Below, one piece after another: positions 44,681 to 52,981 of a stretch of 64,000 bases of DNA; the first letter of the stretch is position 1; every line of letters starts with the position of its first letter. A program made the position numbers and the translations under genes. This stretch comes from Kitasatospora sp. NBC_01246 (GTDB lineage: Bacteria; Actinomycetota; Actinomycetes; Streptomycetales; Streptomycetaceae): NCBI RefSeq assembly GCF_036226505.1, contig NZ_CP108484.1, positions 1,178,001 through 1,242,000 on the forward strand. The letters run 5' to 3'. The notes beneath the pieces were generated by a model. The model was not told the origin of the DNA. It ran no database searches and worked only from the letters and a program-made list of their open reading frames with translations.

Positions 44681-45648
44681 GGGCCTGGCAGGTCACCGAG
44701 CTGGGCGAGCCGCGCGAGGTGCTGCGGCTGGCCGAGGACGTACCGCGCCCGGCTCCCGGGCCCGGGCAGCTGCTGGTCCGGGTGAAGGCCGCCGCGGTCA
44801 ACTTCCCGGACGCGCTGATGGTGCGCGGCCAGTACCAGGTCCGCCCGCCGCTGCCGTTCACCCCCGGCGTCGAGCTCTGCGGCGAGGTGGTCGCGGGCGA
44901 GCGCGCCGGGGAGCGGCTGATCGGCACCCCGCTGCTACCCGCCGGCGCCTTCGCCGAGTACGCCCTGCTGGACGCCGCGGCGGCCTTCCCGGCCCCGGCG
45001 GCGCTGGACGACGCGGAGGCCGCCGCCCTGCACATCGGCTACCAGACCGCCTGGTTCGCGCTGCACCGGCGGGCCGCCCTGCGGGCCGGCGAGACGCTGC
45101 TGGTGCACGCGGCGGCGGGCGGGGTCGGCAGCGCCGCCGTCCAGCTCGGCCGGGCGGCCGGCGCGCGGGTGATCGCCGTGGTCGGCGGCCCCGCGAAGGC
45201 GGCCGTCGCCCGCGAGCTCGGCGCCGACCTGGTGGTGGACCGGACCGCCGAGGACTTCACCGCGGCGGTCAGGGAGGCCACCGGCGGACGCGGCGCGGAC
45301 GTGGTCTTCGACCCGGTCGGCGGCGCGGCCTACACCGGCTCCACCCGGTGCGTCGCCTTCGAGGGCCGGATCGTGGTGGTCGGCTTCGCCGCCGGCGAGA
45401 TCCCGGCGCCCGCGCTGAACCACGCGCTGGTGAAGAACTACAGCATCCTCGGCCTGCACTGGGGCCTCTACAACACCCGTGACCCGCAGGCCGTGCTGGC
45501 CGCCCACGAGGAGCTGACCCGGCTGGCCCGGGCCGGTGTGGTGCGACCGCTGGTGAGCGGGCGCCTCCCGCTCTCCGGGGCGGCCGAGGCCGTCCAACGG
45601 GTCGCCGACGGCCGCAGCACCGGCCGGCTGGTGGTGCTCGGGGAGTAG
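44677..45648 (+). CDS. NADPH:quinone oxidoreductase-like medium-chain reductase (zinc-free)
   Basis: The 323-residue protein is an MDR of the quinone-oxidoreductase/enoyl-reductase type. It starts MRAWQVTELGEPREVL, has the N-terminal GroES-like fold and the cofactor loop HAAAGGVGSAAVQL, and lacks the Cys/Glu zinc ligands. In an SDR operon it could reduce an enoyl-CoA. A ribosome site GAAAGGAACGAGG precedes the GTG. It is the last gene of the operon, 22 bp before the convergent NmrA-like gene. Confidence 0.9.
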   Translation: MRAWQVTELGEPREVLRLAEDVPRPAPGPGQLLVRVKAAAVNFPDALMVRGQYQVRPPLPFTPGVELCGEVVAGERAGERLIGTPLLPAGAFAEYALLDAAAAFPAPAALDDAEAAALHIGYQTAWFALHRRAALRAGETLLVHAAAGGVGSAAVQLGRAAGARVIAVVGGPAKAAVARELGADLVVDRTAEDFTAAVREATGGRGADVVFDPVGGAAYTGSTRCVAFEGRIVVVGFAAGEIPAPALNHALVKNYSILGLHWGLYNTRDPQAVLAAHEELTRLARAGVVRPLVSGRLPLSGAAEAVQRVADGRSTGRLVVLGE

Positions 45649-45670
45649 CACCGGCGGGGCCGCACCCCGG

Positions 45671-46561
45671 TCACCCGGCCGAGTCCGCGGCCGCTCCCGC
45701 GCCCTGCGCGATCACGTCCAGGGCCGGGCGCGGCGGGCGGCCGAGCAGGGTGGCGAGGTCCCCCGGCTTGCCCGGCCCGGCCAGGAAGCCGTGGGCGATC
45801 GCCGAGTACGTCCCGGCCACCATCGGCACCTGGAAGTCCGCGGCGCCCGAGGCCGCCACGGCCGCCCGCGCCCCGGCCAGCGTGCCGGGCCGGTACTCGA
45901 CCGTCCGTCCGCCGGCCCGGGACAGCGCCGCCGCGACGTCCGCGCCGCCCACCGCCTCCTCGCCGACCAGCTCGTAGACCCGCCCGGCGTGCCCGGCCGG
46001 GGCCAGCGCCACGGTGGCCGCGACCTCGGCCAGGTCCGCGCGGGCGACCGCCGCCAGCCGGCCGTCGCCGAGCGGCGCGGTGATCACACCGTCCCGGTCC
46101 GGCGTGGCCAGCGAGCCCAGCAGTTCGGCGTAGAGCCCGTTGCGCAGGATCGTCCAGCGCAGCGAGGCGGACTCGCGCAGTCGCCGCTCGGTCCAGCGGT
46201 GCGCCAGCGCGTAGGCCAGGTGGTCGCCGTCGCCGGAGAGGCTGGTGTAGACCACGTGCTCGACGCCCGCCCGCTCGGCGGCCTCGATCGCGGCCCGGTG
46301 ACGGGCGGTCACCACGTCGTCCTCGCCGTAGCCGGCCGAGATCAGCAGCAGCGTCCGCACCCCGGCGAAGGCGGCCGCCAGGGTCCGCGGCCGGTCGAAG
46401 TCCACCGTCCGGACGGGTACGCCGGCCGCCGGGGTCCGCTCCGGGGTGCGGCTGCCGGCCAGCACCCCGTCGAGCCCGCCCGGCCGCGCGGCCAGCCGCT
46501 CCAGCACCAGAGCGCCGAGTCCTCCGTTGACACCGGTGACGAGAAGCACCACGACCTCCAA
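45671..46561 (-). CDS. NmrA/QorB-like NAD(P)H-binding protein
   Basis: The 296-residue protein has the GVNGGLGALVLERL fingerprint and a Rossmann fold without the usual SDR YxxxK pair. The HxlR-type gene sits divergently 83 bp away. That pairing is the arrangement of the quinone reductase QorB (YtfG) and its regulator YtfH in enteric bacteria, and supports a quinone/redox-stress role by family knowledge. No ligand can be named. Confidence 0.82.
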   Translation of the reverse strand: MEVVVLLVTGVNGGLGALVLERLAARPGGLDGVLAGSRTPERTPAAGVPVRTVDFDRPRTLAAAFAGVRTLLLISAGYGEDDVVTARHRAAIEAAERAGVEHVVYTSLSGDGDHLAYALAHRWTERRLRESASLRWTILRNGLYAELLGSLATPDRDGVITAPLGDGRLAAVARADLAEVAATVALAPAGHAGRVYELVGEEAVGGADVAAALSRAGGRTVEYRPGTLAGARAAVAASGAADFQVPMVAGTYSAIAHGFLAGPGKPGDLATLLGRPPRPALDVIAQGAGAAADSAG

Positions 46562-46644
46562 GATCGGTTCCGGGCCCGCGGCTCTCCGCGCCGCCCGGTG
46601 ACCATCCTCGGTACCCTGACCGTTCGGCGTAAGGAGGCACTTCG

Positions 46645-47058
46645 ATGTCAGTGGGGCACACCGCGGTAACCACCCCCCGGCCGGTGGTCTGGTGCGAGGA
46701 CGGCGTGGACTGCGGGATCCGCGGGCTGCTGGACCGGCTCGGCGACAAGTGGTCCGTCCTGGTGGTGGTCGAACTCGCCCAGGGCGTCCGGCGGTTCCGC
46801 GAACTCCAGCGCGCCGTGCCGGGCATCTCGCAGCGGATGCTGACCCTGACGGTACGCCGGCTGGAGCGGGACGGGCTGGTGTCGCGGACCGTCCACCCGA
46901 CCGTCCCGCCGCAGGTGGACTACGAGCTGACCGCGGTCGGCCACAGCCTGACCCATCTGATCCGGGCCATGGTGGACTGGTCCTACGACCACCACGACGC
47001 GATCCTCGACTCCCGGCGCGACTGGGACGCCGCCAACCCGGACTCCGAGATCCGCTGA
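46645..47058 (+). CDS. HxlR-family transcriptional regulator
   Basis: A 137-residue winged-helix protein of the HxlR/DUF24 class: CEDGVDCGIRGLLDRLGDKW at the N-terminus and the ISQRMLTLTVRRLERDGLVS recognition segment. Two cysteines (in CEDGVDC) lie where YodB/HxlR-type proteins carry their redox-sensing Cys. It is divergent from the QorB-like gene and preceded by AAGGAGG. Probable oxidative/quinone-stress control of its neighbour. Confidence 0.88.
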   Translation: MSVGHTAVTTPRPVVWCEDGVDCGIRGLLDRLGDKWSVLVVVELAQGVRRFRELQRAVPGISQRMLTLTVRRLERDGLVSRTVHPTVPPQVDYELTAVGHSLTHLIRAMVDWSYDHHDAILDSRRDWDAANPDSEIR

Positions 47059-47113
47059 CCGCGCCCGGGGCCGGTGCCGCCCCGGCCCGCCCCCGGGCCG
47101 CCCCGGGCCCGTG

Positions 47114-48442
47114 TCAGCGGGCGAACTCCATCTCCGGGAAGCGCGGCGAGGGCCCGTCCAGCAGGTGGTCGTCGTGCCCGCGCAGCCACCGGTCGAAGAA
47201 CGAGGCCACGTACGCCCGGGTGGCGAGCACGGCCCGCTCCGGGCGGACGTCACCGACGTCGGCCCGCAGCGCCTCGCCGTCCACCGCGCCCTGCCGGGCG
47301 AGTTGGGGCAGCAGCGACTGCGCGTCGGTGTACGAGCCGTGCTGCGAACCGGCCAGTGTGACGTCGGCGCGCCAGCCCCGGCTGTGCTGCCAGAGGGCGT
47401 CCCAGCCGGGCTGGTGGTGGTGGTCGCCGGAGTCCGCGCTGTGGGTGCCCATCAGCAGGAACGGGCGGTCCAGACCGTCCTCGGCGACGCTGCTCAGGAA
47501 GACGCCCTCGCCGGTCGGCCCGGGGAAGTGCAGTTGGCCGTCCATGTTGACGCCGGCGGTGACGCGCGGGTCGTCGTGCATGGTCTGGACGGCGGTGAAA
47601 CCGCCGGCCGAGTGGCCCACCATGCCGATCCGGGTCAGGTCCAGCGAGCTCCCGAGACCGGCCGGGAGCCGCCGGTCGGTGCGCAGCGCGGCCAGTTCGT
47701 CCAGGACGAAGCGGGTGTCGTCGACCCGGGCCCGCATCGCCTTGCGCAGCAGGGCGCCGATGTCGAGGTCGGGCGTGCCGAGCATGCCGGGGAAGACCGA
47801 CGTGGCCAGGCCGCCGTCCGGAAAGGCCACCTCGGAGGCGTCGTAGGTGTGGTCGACGGTGACCACCACGTAGCCGCGCGAGGCGAGGTCCTCGACCAGG
47901 CCGGTGCCCCAGGTGCGGGGGTCGCCGAGCCCGGCCGAGTAGAGCACCACCGGGCGCGGGCGGCCGCCGCCGGGCAGGGCGGGCGCGTCCTGGCGGGCGT
48001 GCGTGCGGATCGCCGACCAGTCCGTCCGCCCGCTCGCCGCGCGGTAGTTGAAGACGGCGGCGCCGCCGTCGCCGCCGAAGTGCTCGGCGGCGCCCGGCTC
48101 CATGGAGCGGGCCCGTTCGTCGCCGACCGCGGGGCGCGCGGTCGGGTACCAGAGGCTGATCATCAGTTCCCGGGCCCGCCCGGGCTGCCACGGGTCCGCC
48201 CGTCCGGCGTCGGTGAGGTGCAGCGAGGTGGTGCCGACCGGGTACGGCCCGGTGGGCTGCGGCAGCCAGGCGCGGGCCAGGCGCTCCGGCACGGCCGGCG
48301 CGTCCAGCGCCGCCGCCGGCGCGACCGCCGTGCCCAGCACCGCCGTGGCCGCCAGCAGCGCCGCGATCCCGGTCCGCCTGCCCTGCCCCGAGCCCCGCCT
48401 GCGCGTGACACCCCGCACGACTTCCCTCGTCACTCCCCGCAT
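47114..48442 (-). CDS. secreted alpha/beta hydrolase (PAF-acetylhydrolase/esterase-like)
   Basis: This 442-residue protein has a Sec signal (about 24-46: RTGIAALLAATAVLGTAVAP), then an alpha/beta hydrolase with the nucleophile elbow GHSAGGF (Ser near 280) and an upstream LVEDLASRGYVVVTVDHTYD strand. A later Asp/His pair (MGTHSADSGDHHHQPG and GSQHGSY) completes the triad. Chain length and layout are like secreted PAF-acetylhydrolase-type or polyester-degrading esterases. Substrate unknown. A 10-bp inverted repeat lies upstream. Confidence 0.85.
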   Translation of the reverse strand: MRGVTREVVRGVTRRRGSGQGRRTGIAALLAATAVLGTAVAPAAALDAPAVPERLARAWLPQPTGPYPVGTTSLHLTDAGRADPWQPGRARELMISLWYPTARPAVGDERARSMEPGAAEHFGGDGGAAVFNYRAASGRTDWSAIRTHARQDAPALPGGGRPRPVVLYSAGLGDPRTWGTGLVEDLASRGYVVVTVDHTYDASEVAFPDGGLATSVFPGMLGTPDLDIGALLRKAMRARVDDTRFVLDELAALRTDRRLPAGLGSSLDLTRIGMVGHSAGGFTAVQTMHDDPRVTAGVNMDGQLHFPGPTGEGVFLSSVAEDGLDRPFLLMGTHSADSGDHHHQPGWDALWQHSRGWRADVTLAGSQHGSYTDAQSLLPQLARQGAVDGEALRADVGDVRPERAVLATRAYVASFFDRWLRGHDDHLLDGPSPRFPEMEFAR

Positions 48443-48486
48443 GGCTCCCCCAGCTCCTCACCGTCGACGGCCGCCGCCCACCGGCC

Positions 48487-48513
48487 CGGCCCGTACCGTG
48501 ACCGTACGGGCCG
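48487..48513. repeat. 10-bp inverted repeat in the hydrolase upstream region
   Basis: CGGCCCGTAC (48487-48496) and GTACGGGCCG (48504-48513) form a perfect hairpin with loop CGTGACC. It could be a terminator-like or operator element about 45-70 bp upstream of the hydrolase start. Confidence 0.55.
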
Positions 48514-48530
48514 GGGTGGTGCACGAACGT

Positions 48531-48570
48531 CATACCGCGGAGCCAATTGCCGCCGTGCTACCGCGGTATG
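48531..48570. promoter_or_regulatory. candidate operator, 10-bp inverted half-sites
   Basis: CATACCGCGG (48531-48540) and its exact reverse complement CCGCGGTATG (48561-48570) are separated by 20 nt, about 90-130 bp upstream of the secreted hydrolase. Half-sites three helical turns apart (centre to centre 30 bp) look like a dimer or tetramer operator. No regulator next to it matches obviously. Confidence 0.5.
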
Positions 48571-48672
48571 ACACGCCGGGCGCGGTGCCCGACGGTCACC
48601 CGCCCGGCGGCCCGCGCCCAGGGGGGTTGGCAAAGTCGCGTCGCGGACCCGGCGGGACTCTGCCGACACCCC

Positions 48673-49968
48673 TTAGCGGTCGGCCGCCCGGTGGCGCTTG
48701 AGCTCGCGCCGGGCCAGCGAGCGCTTGTGCACCTCGTCCGGTCCGTCGGCCAGGCGCAGTGTGCGGTTGCCGGCCCAGAGCTGGGCGAGCGGGGTGTCCT
48801 GGCTGACGCCGGCCGCGCCGTGGGCCTGGACGGCCTTGTCGAGGATCCATTCGACGGTGCGCGGGGTGGCGATCTTGATGGCCTGGATCTCGGCGTGCGC
48901 GCCGCGGTTGCCGACGGTGTCCATCAGCCAGGCGGTCTTCAGCACCAGCAGCCTCAACTGCTCGATCCGGACCCGGGATTCGGCGATCCAGTCCTGCACC
49001 ACGCCCTGCTCCGCGAGCGGGCGCCCGAAGGCCACCCGGTCCAGCGTCCGGCGGCACATCAGCTCGACGGCGCGTTCGGCGATGCCGATGGCCCGCATGC
49101 AGTGGTGGATCCGGCCGGGTCCGAGCCTGGCCTGGGCGATCGCGAAGCCGGAGCCCTCGGCGCCGATCAGGTGGCCGGCCGGGACCCGGACGCCGTCGAA
49201 GTGGACCTCGGCGTGGCCGCCGTGGTCGGCGTCGTCGTAGCCGAACACCTTCATGCCCCGCCGGACGGTGACCCCGGGGGTGTCGCGCGGGACGAGGATC
49301 ATGCTCTGCTGACGGTGCGGCTCGGCGCCGGGGTCGGTCTTGCCCATCACGATGAAGATCCGGCAGCGCGGGTTCATCGCGCCGGTGATGTACCACTTGC
49401 GCCCGGTCACGACGTACTCGTCGCCGTCGCGCTCGATCCGGGTGGCGATGTTGGTGGCGTCCGAGGAGGCGACGTCGGGCTCGGTCATCGCGAAGGCGGA
49501 GCGGATCTCGGCGTCCAGCAGGGGCCGCAGCCACCGCTCGCGCTGCTCGGCGGAGCCGAACTGGGCGAGCAGCTCCATGTTGCCGGTGTCCGGGGCGGCG
49601 CAGTTGAGGGCGGGCGGCGCGAGCTGCGGGCTGCGCCCGGTGATCTCGGCGAGCGGCGCGTACTGGAGGTTGGTCAGGCCGGCGCCGCCCTGCCCCGGCC
49701 GGTCCGGGTGGTCCGGGTGGTCCGGGTGGTCCGGCCGGTCCGGGTGGTCCGTGTGGTCCGGGTGGTCCGGCAGGAAGAGGTTCCACAGGCCCTGCTTGCG
49801 GGCCTCGGCCTGCAGCTCGGCGACGATCGGCGGCACGTCCCAGACGGGCCGGGCGGGGTCGGCCAGCTCGGCCTCCAGGACGGCTTCGGCCGGGTACACG
49901 TGCCGGTCCATGAAGGCCAGCAGGCGCTCGCGCAGCTCTTCGGTCCGGGCGTCGTAGGCGAAATCCAT
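48673..49968 (-). CDS. acyl-CoA dehydrogenase (ACAD10/11-like type)
   Basis: A 431-residue flavin dehydrogenase. It carries [15 protein letters not shown] near the FAD and the C-terminal helix motif of the family. It would introduce a trans double bond at C2-C3 of an acyl-CoA. The APH-like partner gene lies directly upstream (12 bp), the same combination found fused in ACAD10/11 and, as FadE36/FadE35-like neighbours, in actinobacteria. An unusual His-Pro-Asp repeat (residues about 66-90) interrupts the N-terminal domain. Confidence 0.92.
   Translation of the reverse strand: MDFAYDARTEELRERLLAFMDRHVYPAEAVLEAELADPARPVWDVPPIVAELQAEARKQGLWNLFLPDHPDHTDHPDRPDHPDHPDHPDRPGQGGAGLTNLQYAPLAEITGRSPQLAPPALNCAAPDTGNMELLAQFGSAEQRERWLRPLLDAEIRSAFAMTEPDVASSDATNIATRIERDGDEYVVTGRKWYITGAMNPRCRIFIVMGKTDPGAEPHRQQSMILVPRDTPGVTVRRGMKVFGYDDADHGGHAEVHFDGVRVPAGHLIGAEGSGFAIAQARLGPGRIHHCMRAIGIAERAVELMCRRTLDRVAFGRPLAEQGVVQDWIAESRVRIEQLRLLVLKTAWLMDTVGNRGAHAEIQAIKIATPRTVEWILDKAVQAHGAAGVSQDTPLAQLWAGNRTLRLADGPDEVHKRSLARRELKRHRAADR
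49701..49770 (-). repeat. 9-bp coding minisatellite inside the acyl-CoA dehydrogenase gene
   Basis: GGTCCGGGT occurs in about 7.8 nearly identical copies (49701-49770) and encodes the DHP/DHT/DRP string after LFLP. Reading resumes with [15 protein letters not shown], the expected family sequence, so the repeat is an in-frame insertion in a loop. Confidence 0.95.
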
Positions 49969-49980
49969 CGGTCGGTGCTC

Positions 49981-51009
49981 CTACCGGGCGGTGAGGGTGG
50001 TCAGGCCGTGTTCGGCGAGGACGGGTGCGATCTCGGCGGCCCGCTCGAAGCCGGCGCCGAGGGTGCGGCCCTGCCGGAAGCGGAAGTGGATGCCCTCGGC
50101 GACGACGGCGAGCTTGAAGGAGGCGAAGGCCACGTACCAGTCGAGGTCGGCGGCGGCGCGTCCGGTGAGTTCGGCGTAGCGGGCGACGAGTTCGGCGGCG
50201 GCGGGGAAGCCGGGGGCGGTGGCGGCGGAGGGGATGATGCCGCCGCCGACACCGGCGAGTTCGGTGTACATCACCAGCAGGCCGACGTCGGTGAGCGGGT
50301 CACCGAGGGTGGACATCTCCCAGTCCAGGACGGCGGTGATGGCGTCGTGCCCGTCGACGAGCACGTTGTCCAGCCGGTAGTCGCCGTGGACGAGCGCGGG
50401 CGCCGGGGAGTCGGGCAGCCGGGCGGCGAGCAGCTCGTGCAGCCGGTCGACGCCGGGCAGGTCGCGGCTGCGGGAGGCGGCGAGCTGGGTGGACCAGCGG
50501 CGCAGCTGGCGCTCCAGGAAGCCCTCGGGGCGGCCGAAGTCGGCGAGGCCGACGGCGGCCGGGTCGATCCGGTGCAGGGCGGCGAGGGTGTCGACCAACC
50601 GCTCGCCGAGGGCGTGGACGCGCTTCTCGCCGAGGGCGGCGAGCGGGCCGGCGTCGCGGTGCGCGGTGCCGGGGACGTACTCCATCAGGTACCAGGGCGC
50701 GCCGAGGACGTCCGCACCGGTGTCCAGCAGCAGGGTGGCGGGGACGGGGACGCCGGTGCCGCGCAGGGCGGTCATCACCCGGTGCTCGCGGCCCATGTCG
50801 TGGGCGGTGGCCAGCACGTGCCCGAGCGGCGGGCGGCGCAGCACCCAGCGGGAGGTGCCGTCGGTCAGCAGGTAGGTGAGGTTGGAGCGGCCGCCCTCGA
50901 TCAGCTCGGCCCGCAGCGCGCCCCGGACGGTGCCGGGCAGTTCGCGGTCCAGATGGCCGCGGAGCCGGTCGAGGTCCAGCCCGGGCGGGTCGGCGGGGGT
51001 GTCGGGCAT
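49981..51009 (-). CDS. APH-fold phosphotransferase, acyl-CoA-dehydrogenase partner
   Basis: A 342-residue APH kinase: ELIEGGRSNLTYLL and the Brenner loop HGDYRLDNVLVD (HGDxxxxN) followed by DWEMSTLGDPLTD (DWE). In ACAD10/11-type systems the kinase phosphorylates a 4-hydroxyacyl-CoA and the dehydrogenase removes the phosphate and completes oxidation; applying that here is inference. AGGAGA stands before the ATG at 51009. Its promoter carries the TetR site shared with the SDR operon. Confidence 0.9.
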   Translation of the reverse strand: MPDTPADPPGLDLDRLRGHLDRELPGTVRGALRAELIEGGRSNLTYLLTDGTSRWVLRRPPLGHVLATAHDMGREHRVMTALRGTGVPVPATLLLDTGADVLGAPWYLMEYVPGTAHRDAGPLAALGEKRVHALGERLVDTLAALHRIDPAAVGLADFGRPEGFLERQLRRWSTQLAASRSRDLPGVDRLHELLAARLPDSPAPALVHGDYRLDNVLVDGHDAITAVLDWEMSTLGDPLTDVGLLVMYTELAGVGGGIIPSAATAPGFPAAAELVARYAELTGRAAADLDWYVAFASFKLAVVAEGIHFRFRQGRTLGAGFERAAEIAPVLAEHGLTTLTAR

Positions 51010-51035
51010 GGGCTCACTCTCCTGGTCAGCGTTTC

Positions 51036-51082
51036 TGACTAAGCGCTTGCTTAGCATTCAGCGGAGGGCTGTGCGCTGTCAA
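51036..51082 (-). promoter_or_regulatory. promoter and TetR operator of the APH/acyl-CoA dehydrogenase pair
   Basis: Read leftwards, TTGACA (51082-51077) is followed after 18 bp by AATGCT and then the palindrome-like CTAAGCAAGCGCTTAG (51054-51039). The 22 bp at 51036-51057 are the reverse complement of 42979-43000. Box order and spacing match the SDR promoter, so both probably answer to the TetR protein at 42255. Confidence 0.85.
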
Positions 51083-51108
51083 TGCCGCCGTACCGCCACA
51101 ATGTCGCC

Positions 51109-52209
51109 ATGAGGTTGATCCACACCCTGGCCGGCGCGCTGATCCTGGTGCTCACCGTCGCGAGCATCCTGCGCACCCTGGTCGTGCCGCGCGGCCTGTA
51201 CTCCTCCCTGGTGCACCGGCTCTGGCGGGGCCTGCGGGCGCTGCTGCGGCTGTCCGCCACGCCCTTCGGCGGCTACCGCGCCCAGGACCGGGCGCAGACC
51301 TGGCTGGCGCCGCTGATCCTGCTGGGCATGCTCGGGGTGTGGCTCGGCAGCATGCTGCTCGCGTACACCCTGCTGCTGCACGGCACCTCGCGGCTGAACT
51401 GGGCGGTCTCCTTCCGGGAGGCCGGCTCCAGCCTCTTCACCCTCGGCTTCGCCAGCGGGGACCGGCTCCACCTCTCGGTCATCGACTTCATGGCCGCCGC
51501 CAGCGGCCCGCTGGTGATCGCCCTGCAGATCGCCTACCTGCCGACCCTGTACGGCGCCTACAACCGCCGCGAGGTGGAGGTGACGCTCCTCAAGTCCCGG
51601 GCCGGCGAACCCGCCTGGGGCCCGGAGCTGCTGGCCCGGCAGTCCCTCGTGGACACCGAGACCGCGCTCCCCCAGCTCTACCGCGACTGGGAGCGGCTCG
51701 CCGCCGACATCGGCGAGAGCCACTCCAACTACCCCGTACTGCTGTCGTTCCGCTCCCCGCAGCCGAACCGCAGCTGGGTGGTGGGCCTGATCGCCGTCAT
51801 GGACGCCGCCGCGATCCACCTGGCGATCAACCCGCGCTCGGCGCCGCCCGAGGCCCGCCTCGTCCTGCGGGCCGGCTTCACCGCGCTGCGCGACGTCGGC
51901 AGCTCGCTGCGCGTCGCCTTCGACCCGGACCCGGCGCCGGACAGCCCGATCCGCCTCAGCTTCACCGAGTTCGACGCGGCGGTGGCGATGATCACCGCCG
52001 CCGGGTTCCCCCGCGAACGCTCCGCCTCCGACGCCTGGCCGCACTTCCACGGCTGGCGCGTCAACTACGAGGCCCTGGCCTACGAACTGGCCCGCCGCAG
52101 CGACGCCGTGCCCGCCCTGTGGACCGGCCCGCGCGACTTCACCGCCCCGCCCATCCCCCCGGCCCGCCCCGCCGACCGCCGACCGGAGGCACCGCCCCAG
52201 GGCTGGTAG
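51109..52209 (+). CDS. membrane protein, possible ion-channel-like (degenerate pore loop)
   Basis: This 366-residue protein has about four hydrophobic segments: LIHTLAGALILVLTVASILR, APLILLGMLGVWLGSMLLAY, a short re-entrant-looking stretch FREAGSSLFTLGFASGD and FMAAASGPLVIALQIAYL. The TLGFASGD segment between helices recalls the TVGYGD filter of two-helix K+ channels but is not conserved enough to name it so. The rest (after residue 160) is cytosolic and alpha-helical. Upstream ATGs at 51082 and 51109 both lack a ribosome site. Confidence 0.7.
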   Translation: MRLIHTLAGALILVLTVASILRTLVVPRGLYSSLVHRLWRGLRALLRLSATPFGGYRAQDRAQTWLAPLILLGMLGVWLGSMLLAYTLLLHGTSRLNWAVSFREAGSSLFTLGFASGDRLHLSVIDFMAAASGPLVIALQIAYLPTLYGAYNRREVEVTLLKSRAGEPAWGPELLARQSLVDTETALPQLYRDWERLAADIGESHSNYPVLLSFRSPQPNRSWVVGLIAVMDAAAIHLAINPRSAPPEARLVLRAGFTALRDVGSSLRVAFDPDPAPDSPIRLSFTEFDAAVAMITAAGFPRERSASDAWPHFHGWRVNYEALAYELARRSDAVPALWTGPRDFTAPPIPPARPADRRPEAPPQGW

Positions 52210-52232
52210 GCCGGCGGCCACCCGGCCGGACG

Positions 52233-52793
52233 TCAGTACCCGGGTGCGCCGCCGTCGGGCCACCGGCACGCCCGGGCCATCGCCACCAACGGCGGCGCCT
52301 CGGCGGTGGGCGGGACCTCGTTCACGACCTGGTAGCCCCACGCCTCGTACAGGGCGAGCACCTTGCCGCCCCCGGCCGCCGGGTTGACCATCAGCATGAC
52401 GCGCCCCTCGCCACGGCCGCCCGTGAGCCCCTCGTGGATCCGGCGCGCGGCACCGGTGCCGCGCCAGCGTGCGCGCACCCCCAGCTCCCTGAGCGCGAAG
52501 GTCGGCGCGGCCGTCAGCTCCGGAGGTGTCGCCCTGGCCAGCCGGGCCCACCAGCGGTCGCCGGACTCCACGGTGTTGCCGTACGCGTACCCGACCGGCT
52601 CGGTGCCGTCGTACCCGAGGACGGCCTCGAACCCCGGCTGCCCGCTGTGCAGCTCCAGGCGCTCGACGAAGGCCGCGACGGCGTAGTTCGGCAGGTGCAG
52701 CAACGGCGCCCGCACCTCCGCGTACAGCGCGACCAGCGCCCGGCGCAGGGCCGCCGTCAGTTCCCGGTGGTGGCGCAGCACCGTCTCCGTCAT
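52233..52793 (-). CDS. GNAT-family N-acetyltransferase
   Basis: The 186-residue protein has the acetyl-CoA loop RARWRGTGAARRIHEGL (R-x-x-G-x-A) and the ALYEAWGYQVVNEV C-terminal strand typical of GNAT enzymes. The ATG at 52793 follows a GGAGAGGG site. It is convergent with the channel-like gene. Substrate not inferable. Confidence 0.87.
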   Translation of the reverse strand: MTETVLRHHRELTAALRRALVALYAEVRAPLLHLPNYAVAAFVERLELHSGQPGFEAVLGYDGTEPVGYAYGNTVESGDRWWARLARATPPELTAAPTFALRELGVRARWRGTGAARRIHEGLTGGRGEGRVMLMVNPAAGGGKVLALYEAWGYQVVNEVPPTAEAPPLVAMARACRWPDGGAPGY

Positions 52794-52981
52794 GGGGCAG
52801 CCCTCTCCGGCTCGCGAACGTCCTGCTCCCACGGTTCCGCACGAACACCGCCCGCCGCCAGAGGGGGTTCGGCACGCCGCCGAACCGGCCGAGCACGTCG
52901 GCCGCGCTCCGGGACCGGGTATCGCGGCCCCGGCCGTGGGGCGGCGGTCGCGTCGGCCGGCCGCCGCACGGGCGCGGCGCG

